Below are positions 1 through 9,014 of a stretch of 64,000 nucleotides of DNA, piece after piece. The stretch's first letter is position 1, and the number at the start of each line of letters is the position of its first letter. The DNA lies in the NCBI RefSeq assembly GCF_003697915.1, contig NZ_RCVN01000008.1:1-64000 (forward strand), read 5' to 3'. The position numbers and the translations under genes are program-made. The notes beneath the pieces are model-generated. The model was given only the letters and a program-made list of their open reading frames with translations, ran no database searches and was not told the DNA's origin. The DNA comes from Staphylococcus pseudoxylosus (GTDB lineage: Bacteria; Bacillota; Bacilli; Staphylococcales; Staphylococcaceae).

Positions 1-633
1 ATTATCAGTACTAGCGCTATCATTTTGAACAGTGTCAGTATCTTGTTCAGTAGAAAAAGCATCCGAATTCACGCTATCCTTAGATTCAACTTGTTTGACT
101 TCAGAAGTAACTTCTTCATTATCAGTACTAGCGCTATCATTTTGAACAGTGTCAGTATCTTGTTCAGTAGAAGAAGCATACGAATTCACGCTATCCTTAG
201 ATTCAACTTGTTTATCTTCAGAAGCAACTACTTCATTATCAGTACTAGCGCTATCATTTTGAACAGCGTAAGTATCTTGTTCAGTAGAAGAAGCATCCGA
301 ATTCACGCTATCCTTAGATTCAACTTGTTTGTCTTCAGAAGCAAGTTCTTCATTATCAGTACTAGCGCTATTATCTTGAACAGCGTCAGTATCTTGTTCA
401 GTAGAAGAAGCATCCGAATTCACGCTATCCTTAAATTCAACTTGTTTGTCTTCAGAAGTAACTTCTTCATTATCAGTACTAGCGCTATCATCTTGAACAG
501 TGTCAGTATCTTGTTCAGTAGAAGAAGCATCCGAATTCACGCTATCCTTAGATTCAACTTGTTTGTCTTCAGAAGCAACTTCTTCATTATCAGTACTAGC
601 GCTATCATCTTGAACAGCGTCAGTATCTTGTTC
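1..633 (-). repeat. 117-bp (39-residue) tandem repeat in the Atl propeptide
   Basis: Direct repeats begin at 1, 118, 235, 352 and 469, each exactly 117 bp, with a partial copy from 586 to about 633. The encoded unit runs DDSASTDNEEVASEDKQ then VESKDSVNSDASSTEQDTD-AVQ. Copies differ by a few substitutions and no indels, so the reading frame is kept. The array may continue beyond the left edge. Confidence 0.95.
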
Positions 634-1086
634 TGATGTGTTTTCATTGTTAGCTGTTTCATTAGAAGTAACATTACTTTCAAGAGCGTCTTGATTTGTT
701 TCTAAATCTTGATTATCATTTTGTTGCGCTTCTTGATCTTGACCTTTTTGGTTATATGTATCTTGAGTTGGTGTTTGATCAGAAGTTTGATTGTTCAACT
801 CATCAATTTGAGCATCATAGTTTGAGTTATTATCAGTAGATGCCTGTTTGATTTGTGTAGGGTCTTGGTAGACTTGTGTACCTGAAATGTTAGCTGTTGG
901 TTTACTAATTTCAGATTTAATTTCTTCACTTTGGTTAAGTGCTTTATCATCATTTAAAATATTCTTATTAGGCGATTGATCTTGTGTTTTATCTGCCGCC
1001 TGTGCGTGATGAGTTGTCAAAGCTGTACCCGCTAATGTAAGTGCTATAATTGAAGGTACCTTATAAGTGTTTTTATTCTTAGCCAT
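1..1086 (-). CDS. atl: Bifunctional autolysin Atl, N-terminal part (truncated by window edge)
   Basis: The first 362 codons are visible and the frame is open to the left edge. The protein starts MAKNKNTYKVPS and has a Sec signal peptide ending ...HHAQA-AD. It contains ISGTQVYQDP, which is characteristic of the staphylococcal Atl propeptide. In this family, amidase and glucosaminidase domains follow and split daughter cells; they would lie beyond the edge. The start at 1086 has AAAGGGG about 8 bases upstream. Residues from about 150 onward are an acidic, Ser-rich region made of 117-bp direct repeats (five full copies and one partial). Downstream of purely N-terminal features I cannot say whether the enzyme is intact. 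The opposite-strand ORF over the repeats is a shadow. Confidence 0.9.
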   Translation of the reverse strand, partial: MAKNKNTYKVPSIIALTLAGTALTTHHAQAADKTQDQSPNKNILNDDKALNQSEEIKSEISKPTANISGTQVYQDPTQIKQASTDNNSNYDAQIDELNNQTSDQTPTQDTYNQKGQDQEAQQNDNQDLETNQDALESNVTSNETANNENTSEQDTDAVQDDSASTDNEEVASEDKQVESKDSVNSDASSTEQDTDTVQDDSASTDNEEVTSEDKQVEFKDSVNSDASSTEQDTDAVQDNSASTDNEELASEDKQVESKDSVNSDASSTEQDTYAVQNDSASTDNEVVASEDKQVESKDSVNSYASSTEQDTDTVQNDSASTDNEEVTSEVKQVESKDSVNSDAFSTEQDTDTVQNDSASTDN

Positions 1087-1319
1087 TAAACTGCCCCTTT
1101 AACTTTATAAATTTAAATTCATTATAATACGTCTAAGGATCGAGTGACTTATTTTTCACCGATTTGTAATATAAAATTAATCTTATTAAATTTTGGAAAA
1201 GATTTAACATACGATTTAAAGCGTTATAACGCCTTATTCACAATATATTGAAAAAATACACACCAAAGAATATTACAAAATTTAGATGAAATATTACTGT
1301 AAAAATATGACAAATAATT

Positions 1320-1742
1320 TTAAATTGTTTTTGACATTGCAATGTGTTTGATGTTTTCCTCCATAAAAATTTCTCCGAAAGGTTCATATCCAAGCGATTC
1401 ATAAAATGATTGCGCATGACATTGTGCATTAAGCATTAACTTTTTATCGCCTTTATTTTTTGCTACGTTTTCTAAAAAGTCCATTAGTAATTTTCCATAA
1501 CCTTTATTGCGATGCGATGCTAAAATAGCCACTCTTTCTACTTTTACGCCATTAACTATAGGGCGAAGTCTACCAGTAGCAAATGGCACAGCATTTTGAT
1601 CATAGCCAATTACATGTGTCGCAATCGTTTCATATTGATCTATTTCATTTTCTAAAGGTACACCTTGTTCTTCAACGAAGACCTTTTTACGTATACTGTG
1701 AGCTTCTGCTATCATATTTTGAGTTGTAACAATTTTGAACAT
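1320..1742 (-). CDS. GNAT-family N-acetyltransferase (YjcF-like)
   Basis: A 140-residue single-domain GNAT protein that should transfer an acetyl group from acetyl-CoA to an unknown small-molecule or protein amine. The pyrophosphate-binding loop is visible as HRNKGYGKLL (around residues 78-87), preceded by the VERVAIL strand. The C-terminal FYESLGYEPFGEIF is typical of the C-terminal GNAT motif. Length matches the YjcF/ElaA-like subgroup. It sits between atl and a DUF2538 gene, the same place as in S. aureus, and is transcribed toward atl. The substrate cannot be told from sequence. Confidence 0.85.
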   Translation of the reverse strand: MFKIVTTQNMIAEAHSIRKKVFVEEQGVPLENEIDQYETIATHVIGYDQNAVPFATGRLRPIVNGVKVERVAILASHRNKGYGKLLMDFLENVAKNKGDKKLMLNAQCHAQSFYESLGYEPFGEIFMEENIKHIAMSKTI

Positions 1743-1812
1743 TAAAGATGCCTCATTTCAATTTTTAGTATTAAAAATACCCTACCATAAATTATATGGT
1801 AGGGCAGTATAT

Positions 1813-2283
1813 TTATAACGCTTCTTTTCTAATAATTGCAGTGTATTGCCAAAAAATACGCATTTGTGCAATGTTCCAATTATTCATCCCCATGGCAAAG
1901 CCTGAAGGTTTAAATAAGTTGACATCAGTCACTTCTAATGCAGCTGCAATTAGATACTGAATAGGCACACTGATTTGCTTCATTGTTTCTGTAATGCCAT
2001 TTTGGTCATAAACCCATGTGAAGGGGAGTTCTGATTCAAACACATCAACTTTTTCAAAAATTTCTGGAAGCGCAACAATATAACACGCGCCATCAACAAT
2101 TGGATTATTGTCACTATCTTTATAATAAATTCGTAGTGCCTCATAATTCTCCCGATGTTCATGATTGACGTAGAAAAATTCATTCCTGAAAAGTGCCATG
2201 TCTTTGCTGTGAATCAATTGTTGTTCTAATACATTAAACATACCATTTATTTGGTTGAGTTTGTCATATGTTTTACGTGACAT
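1813..2283 (-). CDS. DUF2538 family protein
   Basis: A 156-residue protein I recognise as the staphylococcal DUF2538 family, function unknown. It has no signal peptide or membrane segment and is probably cytosolic. It is rich in aromatic residues (for example HEHRENYEALRIYY and MNNWNIAQMRIFW). It lies 21 bases downstream of the LytR-CpsA-Psr gene on the same strand, so the two are probably co-transcribed, and its neighbour order is conserved in staphylococci. The start at 2283 follows a GAGAGGAG ribosome-binding site. Confidence 0.8.
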   Translation of the reverse strand: MSRKTYDKLNQINGMFNVLEQQLIHSKDMALFRNEFFYVNHEHRENYEALRIYYKDSDNNPIVDGACYIVALPEIFEKVDVFESELPFTWVYDQNGITETMKQISVPIQYLIAAALEVTDVNLFKPSGFAMGMNNWNIAQMRIFWQYTAIIRKEAL

Positions 2284-2304
2284 ACAGTGAGCTCCTCTCT
2301 AAAG

Positions 2305-3624
2305 TTAATATTGATTTGTAGGTATTTCTTGTGCATTTGGTTGTTGATTTTCATCAGGTTGTTGATTTTCATCAGGTTGTTGCTGATTTGGATCAACTTG
2401 TTGTTGCGTATTTTGATCGCTATTTTGTTGATTCGGATCGTCTTGTTGAGTTTCATATTGATTAGCGTCAGATTGTTGATTATTGTCATTATCGTTATTT
2501 TCTTGAATATCTGAATCTGTAGAATTATTATCTGATGATTGATTTTCATCATTTTCATCATTACTCGTACTATCGTTTTGAGACTTTCTTAGCAATGAAC
2601 TATCTATCTCTGTTTGTGGTATGAGTGTACCATAAAAATCAATAACACGTTGGTTTAAAAATTCTAACTTATCTTTTATTTTAGGTAATTCTAGATCATC
2701 ACGCAAAAGATTTGACGTATCTTGAATGTTTTTTATATCAGGATTGTAATAATATATACCATTTAAGTAGTCGTCTTTACCTTCTAGTTGTGTACTCTTG
2801 ATATCAATATCATCTTTTAAATATGATGTTGCAAGTACTTTGATTTCTTTATAACTTAAATTGTGTTTGGCATTTTTACCAACAATTTCAACAACATCAT
2901 CTAATTTACTAATTGAATCTGCTTTTTGAGCTTTAGCAAACAGTTTTTTTATTAAATCCATTTGACGTTGACCACGTTTTAAATCAGAGTCTTGATGTCT
3001 TGTTCTCGCAACGGCTAATGCTTCATCGCCATTTAAATTTTGGTGACCCTTTTTAACTTTTATTTTTCCAGAATCATCCGTATTTGGTTCATTAATGTCA
3101 TAAGGGACATCGTATTCGATACCGCCCAGTTCATTAACAGCATCGACAAAAGCTTCCATATTAATTCTTACATAGTAATCGACTGGCACATTTAAAGTAG
3201 CTTCTACAGAGTCCATTGATGATTTAGGACCTCCATAAGCATGAGCATGTGCAATTTTATCGTAATAACCCACTTTAGGGATAAAACTAATAGTATCACG
3301 TGGGATACTTAACATTCTTATTTGTTCTTTCTCGGTGTTAAGTGTAGAGAAAATCATTGCATCTGATCTTGATTGTTCAGTACTTTGTCCGTTTTTTTCA
3401 CGACCACTATTATCATCAATACCTAAGAATAAGATAGAGATAGGATCTTTTGAAGGGTCAACTTTTGATTCGCGGATGTTAGATTGCCTCGCTGAATCTT
3501 GATCATTGTATGAATGTTCAAAAGCACCTTGAGAAGATTTTAATAGTATAACGGCAAATATCACTGGAACAACCACAAGAAGTAAAGATAGAAATATTAA
3601 AAAATATTTTAAAAATTTATTCAT
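2305..3624 (-). CDS. lcpB: LytR-CpsA-Psr family wall-polymer ligase, LcpB-like, with long Gln/Asn/Asp-rich tail
   Basis: A 439-residue membrane-anchored LCP protein. Family members transfer wall teichoic acid or capsule from undecaprenyl carriers to peptidoglycan. A short cytosolic start (MNKFLKYF) is followed by one membrane helix at about 7-27 and an outside LCP domain. The domain shows ILFLGIDDN, a conserved RSDAMIFSTLN, SIPRDT, INMEAFVDAVNELGG and a RTRHQDSDLKRGQRQ arginine cluster that binds the lipid phosphate. The last 91 residues are low complexity with repeated NQQPDE units. I chose 3624 over an upstream in-frame start because GGGGAG precedes it and the protein then begins with the membrane anchor. 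Position next to atl and fmtA matches S. aureus LcpB. Confidence 0.88.
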   Translation of the reverse strand: MNKFLKYFLIFLSLLLVVVPVIFAVILLKSSQGAFEHSYNDQDSARQSNIRESKVDPSKDPISILFLGIDDNSGREKNGQSTEQSRSDAMIFSTLNTEKEQIRMLSIPRDTISFIPKVGYYDKIAHAHAYGGPKSSMDSVEATLNVPVDYYVRINMEAFVDAVNELGGIEYDVPYDINEPNTDDSGKIKVKKGHQNLNGDEALAVARTRHQDSDLKRGQRQMDLIKKLFAKAQKADSISKLDDVVEIVGKNAKHNLSYKEIKVLATSYLKDDIDIKSTQLEGKDDYLNGIYYYNPDIKNIQDTSNLLRDDLELPKIKDKLEFLNQRVIDFYGTLIPQTEIDSSLLRKSQNDSTSNDENDENQSSDNNSTDSDIQENNDNDNNQQSDANQYETQQDDPNQQNSDQNTQQQVDPNQQQPDENQQPDENQQPNAQEIPTNQY

Positions 3625-4078
3625 GTTTGGAGCTCCCCATGTATAAGATTTGGTACATGTAACTATCATTTTGTTGAAGTTGTTAAACTTTTTAACTTTG
3701 TTAAATATTTGTAAAGAAGAAAATGTACTATAACTTATAATTTTATTACTATAATTAAAAAATATCAACTATCAATATGTTATTTACGAGTTTGAGATAA
3801 AAATTCAAGATATTTGTGATACTTAGGACTGGAACAGTCAAGGTTTAGATATAGATGTTACATTTATGTCATTTGATTAAAAATGATTTATTTTAAAACA
3901 TAGGATATAATATACATTGGAAATATAAACTTGTAGACAATATCAATTCTAATGAATAATTAATAGATTCTATTTGGATAGCAGAATGTATGGGATGATT
4001 TATTGAGAATTAGCTTTTAAAATGAAACTAAAATTAAATATATCTTTATTCTGAAAGATATAAGGAGGAAACATCGAC
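3625..4078. other. Gene-free divergent region between lcpB and the phosphosugar mutase
   Basis: About 450 AT-rich bases separate two divergent genes and must hold both promoters. No open frame with a credible ribosome-binding site is seen apart from an in-frame upstream extension of lcpB that I reject. A good AAGGAGGA site just before 4079 serves the mutase. I see no strong hairpin and no operator that I recognise. Confidence 0.6.
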
Positions 4079-5740
4079 GTGAAACAAGCTTGGTTAGAGA
4101 GAATTGATGAAAGTTTAGTTAAAGCATTTTATCAATTACAAACAGAAGAAGAAAGAAATGAAGGTTTTGAAACTACTTTAACTTTCGGTACTGCAGGTAT
4201 AAGAAGTACTTTTGGCTTAGGTCCTGGAAGATTAAATGCCTTTACTGTTCGAAAAGTTGCATTAGGATTAGCACAATATTTAAAAAATACAGTTAGTAGC
4301 GATTCATCCGTGGTTATCCATTTTGATACTAGACTATTATCAAAAGCATTTTCTAGAGAAATGGCAAGTGTTTTAGCTGAAAATGGTGTGCATACGATTA
4401 TATCAGAAAATTATAAATCTACACCAGAGTTATCTTTTGCGGTAAGAGAATTAAATGTAAGTGCTGGCGTCATGATAACTGCTAGTCATAATCCTAAAAA
4501 CTATAACGGTATAAAAATTTATGATCATCATGGTGGTCAACTATTACCAGAAGCATCAGAAACGTTAAGTTCTTATATCAATTCAATTGAATCACCATTG
4601 TTAATTGAAAAAGGTGATTTTGAGACATTATTAAATGAAGAGAAAATTCAATTTATGGCTAATGAAGTGACAGAAAAATACAAAGCTGAAGTTAAATCAT
4701 TAGTAGGTACGATTGAAGAAAAGGATGCCAAAGTTGTACTTACGAGTTTACATGGTACGAGTTTACCATTAATGTCAGATATATTGTCAGAGTTGTATTA
4801 TCGTAATTATGTAATAGAAGAAGCGCAATCAAAACCAGATGGTCAATTTCCGACGATTGCAATTGCTAACCCAGAGGACGAAGATGCGTTTGCACTGGGG
4901 AAAAAATTGGCAGATGAAACAGATGCACAACTCATCATTGCCACAGACCCGGATGCTGATAGATTAGGATTTATTGAACGCTATGGAGATAACGACTATA
5001 GATATTTTAATGGTAATGAAATAGGTTTATTATTTATGAAATTGAGATTTCAAGATTTAGTAGAATCTAATAAGCCACAATATATTATAAAGTCAATCGT
5101 TACGAGTGAGTTAGCAGAAAGATTAGCTAAATCATTAGACGTTGAAGTGGCGAACGTTTTAACTGGGTTTAAATTTATTTCTGACTTAATCGAACAAAAT
5201 CACAACGCAACAAATAAGCAATTGTTGTTAGCATTTGAAGAAAGTCATGGATACTTAGCAAAACCAATATCCAGAGATAAAGATGCAATTCAAATGGTAC
5301 CACTGTTAATTAAATATAAAAACTTATTAAATAAAAACGGTTTAACATTTAAAGATACAATTCATGATATTTATCAAAATATTGGTGAATTTAAAGATAG
5401 AACAATCGCACCAAGCTTTGAAGGCTCAAAAGGTAATGAAAAAATTTCTAAAATAATGAGTCAGTTTAGAAATAAAGATATTCTTTCAATTTGTGGCATG
5501 GATGTTAAACAAATTGAAGATTACCAAATTGGAGAAATTAAGAATGTGAAAGAGGGGACGACTGAACCATTATCATTACCTAGTACAAACTTAATTAGAT
5601 TCATATTTGACAATGGTTTTATTGCTCTGAGACCATCTGGAACAGAACCCAAAATCAAACTGTATTTCTCGCTTAATGTAGATAACATTGATGCCATAAC
5701 AGATCAATTTGAAAAAGACTATATTAATCATATAGATTGA
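4079..5740 (+). CDS. pgcA: Alpha-D-phosphohexomutase (phosphoglucomutase/phosphomannomutase, PgcA-like)
   Basis: A 553-residue cytosolic enzyme that interconverts hexose 1- and 6-phosphates. In staphylococci the PgcA member makes glucose 1-phosphate for UDP-glucose and the lipoteichoic acid glycolipid anchor. Visible signatures are FGTAGIR (36-42), the phosphoserine loop TASHNP (134-139, Ser136), the metal loop DPDADR (290-295), the sugar loop AFEESHGYL, and the phosphate loop RPSGTEPKIK near the C-terminus. Length is normal. The start is GTG with AAGGAGGA upstream. It is followed 19 bases later by fmtA, implying co-transcription of precursor supply with teichoic acid processing. Substrate preference cannot be fixed from sequence, and another pgcA copy may exist elsewhere. 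Confidence 0.85.
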   Translation: MKQAWLERIDESLVKAFYQLQTEEERNEGFETTLTFGTAGIRSTFGLGPGRLNAFTVRKVALGLAQYLKNTVSSDSSVVIHFDTRLLSKAFSREMASVLAENGVHTIISENYKSTPELSFAVRELNVSAGVMITASHNPKNYNGIKIYDHHGGQLLPEASETLSSYINSIESPLLIEKGDFETLLNEEKIQFMANEVTEKYKAEVKSLVGTIEEKDAKVVLTSLHGTSLPLMSDILSELYYRNYVIEEAQSKPDGQFPTIAIANPEDEDAFALGKKLADETDAQLIIATDPDADRLGFIERYGDNDYRYFNGNEIGLLFMKLRFQDLVESNKPQYIIKSIVTSELAERLAKSLDVEVANVLTGFKFISDLIEQNHNATNKQLLLAFEESHGYLAKPISRDKDAIQMVPLLIKYKNLLNKNGLTFKDTIHDIYQNIGEFKDRTIAPSFEGSKGNEKISKIMSQFRNKDILSICGMDVKQIEDYQIGEIKNVKEGTTEPLSLPSTNLIRFIFDNGFIALRPSGTEPKIKLYFSLNVDNIDAITDQFEKDYINHID

Positions 5741-5759
5741 GTAAAATAGAGGCAAAAAG

Positions 5760-6935
5760 ATGACTACGAAAAAACTAAAACGAATAACGATTATTTTAAC
5801 TATACTTCTTGTAGCAATAACATTCTTGATTGTATATAAGCATTATCAACGTTACAACCAAGAATATAATGATACTAAAACTTATGAAGATGCATCGAAA
5901 GGTCATAAAAAAACAGGTGAATTAAATACCATTGTTGATGAAAATAATCCTGATATAGTAGAAGTTAATAGATACTTAGAACAGATCAACTTTAATGGTA
6001 CAGCTGCTGTATTTGAAAATGGTCAATTAAAACTAAATAAAGGCTATGGTATGAAAAATTTTAAAGAAGATGAAAAGAACAAGGCGGATACATTATATTT
6101 AATTGGTTCTTCTCAAAAATTCACTACTGGTTTAATGCTAAAACAACTGGTAAATGAAAAGAAGATCAATATGAATGATCCAGTCACAAAATACGTACCT
6201 TGGTTTAAAACAGCGCAACCGATTACATTAAATCAATTGATGCAGCATAAAAGTGGTTTATACAAATATAAAGCTTCACCTCAATATAAAAATTTAGATG
6301 AAGCTGTTCATGCTATACAGGAAAAAGGAATAGAAGCAAAATATTATAATAAAAATAGATATAACGATGCGAATTACCTAGTATTATCACGCGTGATAGA
6401 AGAGGTGACTAGTAAATCCTATGTAAAAAACTTTGAAGATAGACTTGCAAATCCATATAATTTGAATTTCACAGCATTCTTCAATGATTTAGATTATCAA
6501 AAGAATATGGCAATTGGTTATAAAAAAGATAAAACGTCCAGTAATCCAGTAAAACAAACACCCAATATATTAGATCAGTATTATGGTGCGGGTAATCTTT
6601 TTATGGCGCCATACGATATGGGGCAATTAATATTAAGCTTACAAAAAAACAAAATTTTCGATAGTAAAATAACGCAACCACTTTTACATGAGAGTTTAAC
6701 ATCGCAGTATCCTGAACCTTATAGATATGGTTTTTATTCACTTCCAGATAAAAATAGAATAAATGGTGGATTTTTTGGCCAAGTATTTACAGCTTATTTT
6801 AATGACAAATATATAGTAGTCTTAGGTACTAATTATGAAAATAGTAAGACTAATAATGAACAGAAAATCAAACACATTTATTATGATATCTTAAAACAAG
6901 ACGGGCCATATAATATTGTCGATCAAAAATATTAA
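5760..6935 (+). CDS. fmtA: FmtA-like teichoic acid D-Ala esterase / penicillin-binding serine hydrolase
   Basis: A 391-residue protein with a single N-terminal membrane segment (about 8-26) and an extracellular beta-lactamase-fold domain. The SxxK motif is SSQK at 117-120 (Ser117 nucleophile). The Tyr motif appears in YNDANYLVL. The C-terminal GGFFGQVFTAYFND is conserved in FmtA. In S. aureus, FmtA removes D-Ala from teichoic acids and contributes to methicillin tolerance; that role is inferred here. Length is close to the S. aureus protein. It probably forms an operon with the upstream mutase and ends at a strong convergent terminator. Confidence 0.88.
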   Translation: MTTKKLKRITIILTILLVAITFLIVYKHYQRYNQEYNDTKTYEDASKGHKKTGELNTIVDENNPDIVEVNRYLEQINFNGTAAVFENGQLKLNKGYGMKNFKEDEKNKADTLYLIGSSQKFTTGLMLKQLVNEKKINMNDPVTKYVPWFKTAQPITLNQLMQHKSGLYKYKASPQYKNLDEAVHAIQEKGIEAKYYNKNRYNDANYLVLSRVIEEVTSKSYVKNFEDRLANPYNLNFTAFFNDLDYQKNMAIGYKKDKTSSNPVKQTPNILDQYYGAGNLFMAPYDMGQLILSLQKNKIFDSKITQPLLHESLTSQYPEPYRYGFYSLPDKNRINGGFFGQVFTAYFNDKYIVVLGTNYENSKTNNEQKIKHIYYDILKQDGPYNIVDQKY

Positions 6936-6952
6936 AGTAAAAGACATATATA

Positions 6953-7021
6953 AGCACTCCTTTACTATTTAATCAAAGTTTAAAACTTACCGATTAAATA
7001 GCATAAAAGGAGTGTCTTTTT
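6953..7021. terminator. Bidirectional terminator between fmtA and nucleoside hydrolase
   Basis: Inverted arms GCACTCCTTT...ATTTAATC and GATTAAAT...AAAGGAGTG flank an 18-base loop. T-rich runs follow on the plus side. The genes on each side converge on it. Confidence 0.8.
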
Positions 7022-7041
7022 ATGCATTAATAAACTATTAG

Positions 7042-7950
7042 TTATTTACAATACTTAAGTGCATCTATAAAAATCTCTTTAAATACCTTAGGTTCAATAG
7101 ACATGACTACACTACAATTAGGGAAAGAAGATTTAAAATCTGTAACCGTTGCACCTTTTGTCAATGTATCATTAGTCTCAACTTGAACATTTGCTTCTTG
7201 TACATCAAACTTTTCAGGATGAAGCAGATAAAGCACAGTATATACATCATAAACATTAATACCTTTTTCAAAATCATCACCTTTATAATGTTTAAAAAGG
7301 TGATGTAGCATATCTCCAGTTTGGTTTAAGGTCTGAAGTTCATTTACTGTACGATGACTCAATGTAGAACTTCTTGCAACATCAAGACCAACCATAGTCA
7401 AAGGTAAATCTGAATTGAATACGATCTGGGCAGCTTCTGGATCACAGTAAATATTAAATTCTGCAGATGGCGTTATGTTACCACGACCAGCAGAACCACC
7501 CATTAAGACAATTTCTTCAATATAATCTTTCGCTTCAGGATAAGTAGATATTAATAAAGCAATGTTTGTTAATGGGCCAATAGGAATGAGTGTTACGGGT
7601 TCTTCATTCGTTTTTAATTCTTTATACATGGCTTCCACAGCATGTACTGAAGCTAAATCATTATAGTTAGGTTCAGGAAAATCATATCCGTTCATACCTG
7701 ATTCTCCGTGGACTATACTCGCGTCTACTATGTTTGAAAGTAAGGGCTGTGAAGCGCCTCTATGTATAGGGATATTACTCTTGAAAAACTGTTTAAGTTT
7801 CAATGCATTTGCTGTTGTTTTTTCAATTCCTACGTTTCCGTTGACAGTAGTAATCATTCTTAAATCAAACGCAGGGTGATTTAAAGCAATACTGATTGCC
7901 GCTGCATCATCGATACCGGGATCAGTGTCTATAATTATAGGTTGTTTCAT
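7042..7950 (-). CDS. Inosine-uridine preferring nucleoside hydrolase family protein
   Basis: A 302-residue cytosolic hydrolase that should cleave the N-glycosidic bond of ribonucleosides to release base and ribose. The N-terminal Ca2+-binding signature IIDTDPGIDDA (6-16) is diagnostic. Other family features are TTVNGNVG, LIPIGPLTNIAL and EFNIYCDPEAAQIVF. Length is typical. AAAGGAGG lies just upstream of the start. It is a single-gene unit. Purine versus pyrimidine preference cannot be read off, though its product could feed purine salvage. Confidence 0.9.
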   Translation of the reverse strand: MKQPIIIDTDPGIDDAAAISIALNHPAFDLRMITTVNGNVGIEKTTANALKLKQFFKSNIPIHRGASQPLLSNIVDASIVHGESGMNGYDFPEPNYNDLASVHAVEAMYKELKTNEEPVTLIPIGPLTNIALLISTYPEAKDYIEEIVLMGGSAGRGNITPSAEFNIYCDPEAAQIVFNSDLPLTMVGLDVARSSTLSHRTVNELQTLNQTGDMLHHLFKHYKGDDFEKGINVYDVYTVLYLLHPEKFDVQEANVQVETNDTLTKGATVTDFKSSFPNCSVVMSIEPKVFKEIFIDALKYCK

Positions 7951-8082
7951 TTTTATTTAACCTCCTTTAAAAATAGGGTATGTATTTATTTTACAATTTT
8001 TGTAGTTTAAATGCTTAAAAAACGTATTGAACATAGTAAAAATAACAATAGGGGGATGCTGGGAGTGAGGTTTTAATAATAA

Positions 8083-8115
8083 TAAAAAAAAGACTCCTCC
8101 GAAGAGAAGTCTTTT
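8083..8115 (-). terminator. Intrinsic terminator of qoxABCD
   Basis: On the minus strand AAAAGACT pairs with AGTCTTTT around a TTCG-type tip and is followed by a run of T residues. It begins just after the qoxD stop. Confidence 0.85.
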
Positions 8116-8121
8116 CTAGGA

Positions 8122-8412
8122 TTATAAGTGGCTTGAGTGTCCACCTTGCATTACCCAATAAGTACCAATAACAGTAATTAAAGTAATGATAATCGCAAAT
8201 ACAACTTTGAATCCTTGTAAATTCCCATCTTTACCTTCAGTTAAGTGCATGAACATTAATAATTGAACTGCAGCTTGTATAAAAGCGAAACCAAAGATGA
8301 TGGTAATCTTAGCATTGAGTGCCATAGATGTGTATAAGGTTACGAATACTGCTAAGATTGTTAGAACGATTGAGGCAATAAAACCTACAGTATGTTTTAC
8401 AATTGTATTCAT
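8122..8412 (-). CDS. qoxD: Quinol oxidase aa3 subunit IV (QoxD)
   Basis: A 96-residue membrane protein with three hydrophobic segments (about 9-32, 36-58, 68-90). It contains [11 protein letters not shown], typical of subunit IV of haem-copper oxidases. It stabilises the aa3 menaquinol oxidase complex in the cytoplasmic membrane. It overlaps the qoxC stop by four bases (ATGA) and is the last gene of the operon. Confidence 0.95.
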   Translation of the reverse strand: MNTIVKHTVGFIASIVLTILAVFVTLYTSMALNAKITIIFGFAFIQAAVQLLMFMHLTEGKDGNLQGFKVVFAIIITLITVIGTYWVMQGGHSSHL

Positions 8413-9014
8413 CCGCTAAACACCATCCCTATCATATATACGGCAGTAAAGATGAAAATCCATACAACATCTAAAAAGTGCCAATATAAACTTACTATAA
8501 ATAATTTAGGAGCATTGTCTTTATTTAATCCTCGCATTGCAACTTGAATTAATAAACAAATAATCCAAACAATACCTAATGATACGTGGGCACCATGTGT
8601 TCCTAATAGAACAAAGAAGCTAGACCAATAAGAACCAATAGTTAGATTAACACCTTCGTGTACATAATGCGCGAACTCATAAATTTCAAATCCTACGAAT
8701 ACTGCACCTAGAAGTACTGTGATAATCATCCAGATCATCATTAACTTTTCTTTTTCTTTTCTCATATAGTATATTGCTATACCACAAGTGTAAGAACTAA
8801 TTAATAATGCAAATGTCATTATTAATATAAGTGGTAATTCAAATAATTCAGTAGTCATTTTGCCAGCATAATCGCCGCCGTGTTGAAGTGTTAATAATGC
8901 CGCAAACAACGTACCGAATAATGAGAATTCTGCTGTAAGGAAAATCCAAAAGCCAAGTCTATTTAAATTACCTTCATGCGAACGTTGATCAATTGTGTTT
9001 GCATCATGACTCAT
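8409..9014 (-). CDS. qoxC: Quinol oxidase aa3 subunit III (QoxC)
   Basis: A 201-residue protein with five predicted membrane helices, the subunit III of the haem-copper quinol oxidase. Conserved features include [33 protein letters not shown] and [15 protein letters not shown]. Length equals the S. aureus protein. The start overlaps the end of qoxB by 11 bases and its stop overlaps qoxD, so translation is coupled. Confidence 0.97.
   Translation of the reverse strand: MSHDANTIDQRSHEGNLNRLGFWIFLTAEFSLFGTLFAALLTLQHGGDYAGKMTTELFELPLILIMTFALLISSYTCGIAIYYMRKEKEKLMMIWMIITVLLGAVFVGFEIYEFAHYVHEGVNLTIGSYWSSFFVLLGTHGAHVSLGIVWIICLLIQVAMRGLNKDNAPKLFIVSLYWHFLDVVWIFIFTAVYMIGMVFSG

Noticed and set aside
25..636. 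A 203-residue plus-strand ORF with striking internal repeats
   Set aside because: It is the antisense shadow of the 117-bp repeat inside atl. The minus-strand frame has a signal peptide, a ribosome-binding site and Atl-specific sequence.
2247..2561. Asn/Ile/Lys-rich ORFs over the lcpB tail
   Set aside because: Alternate-frame shadows of the CAA/AAT/GAT-rich low-complexity tail of LcpB.
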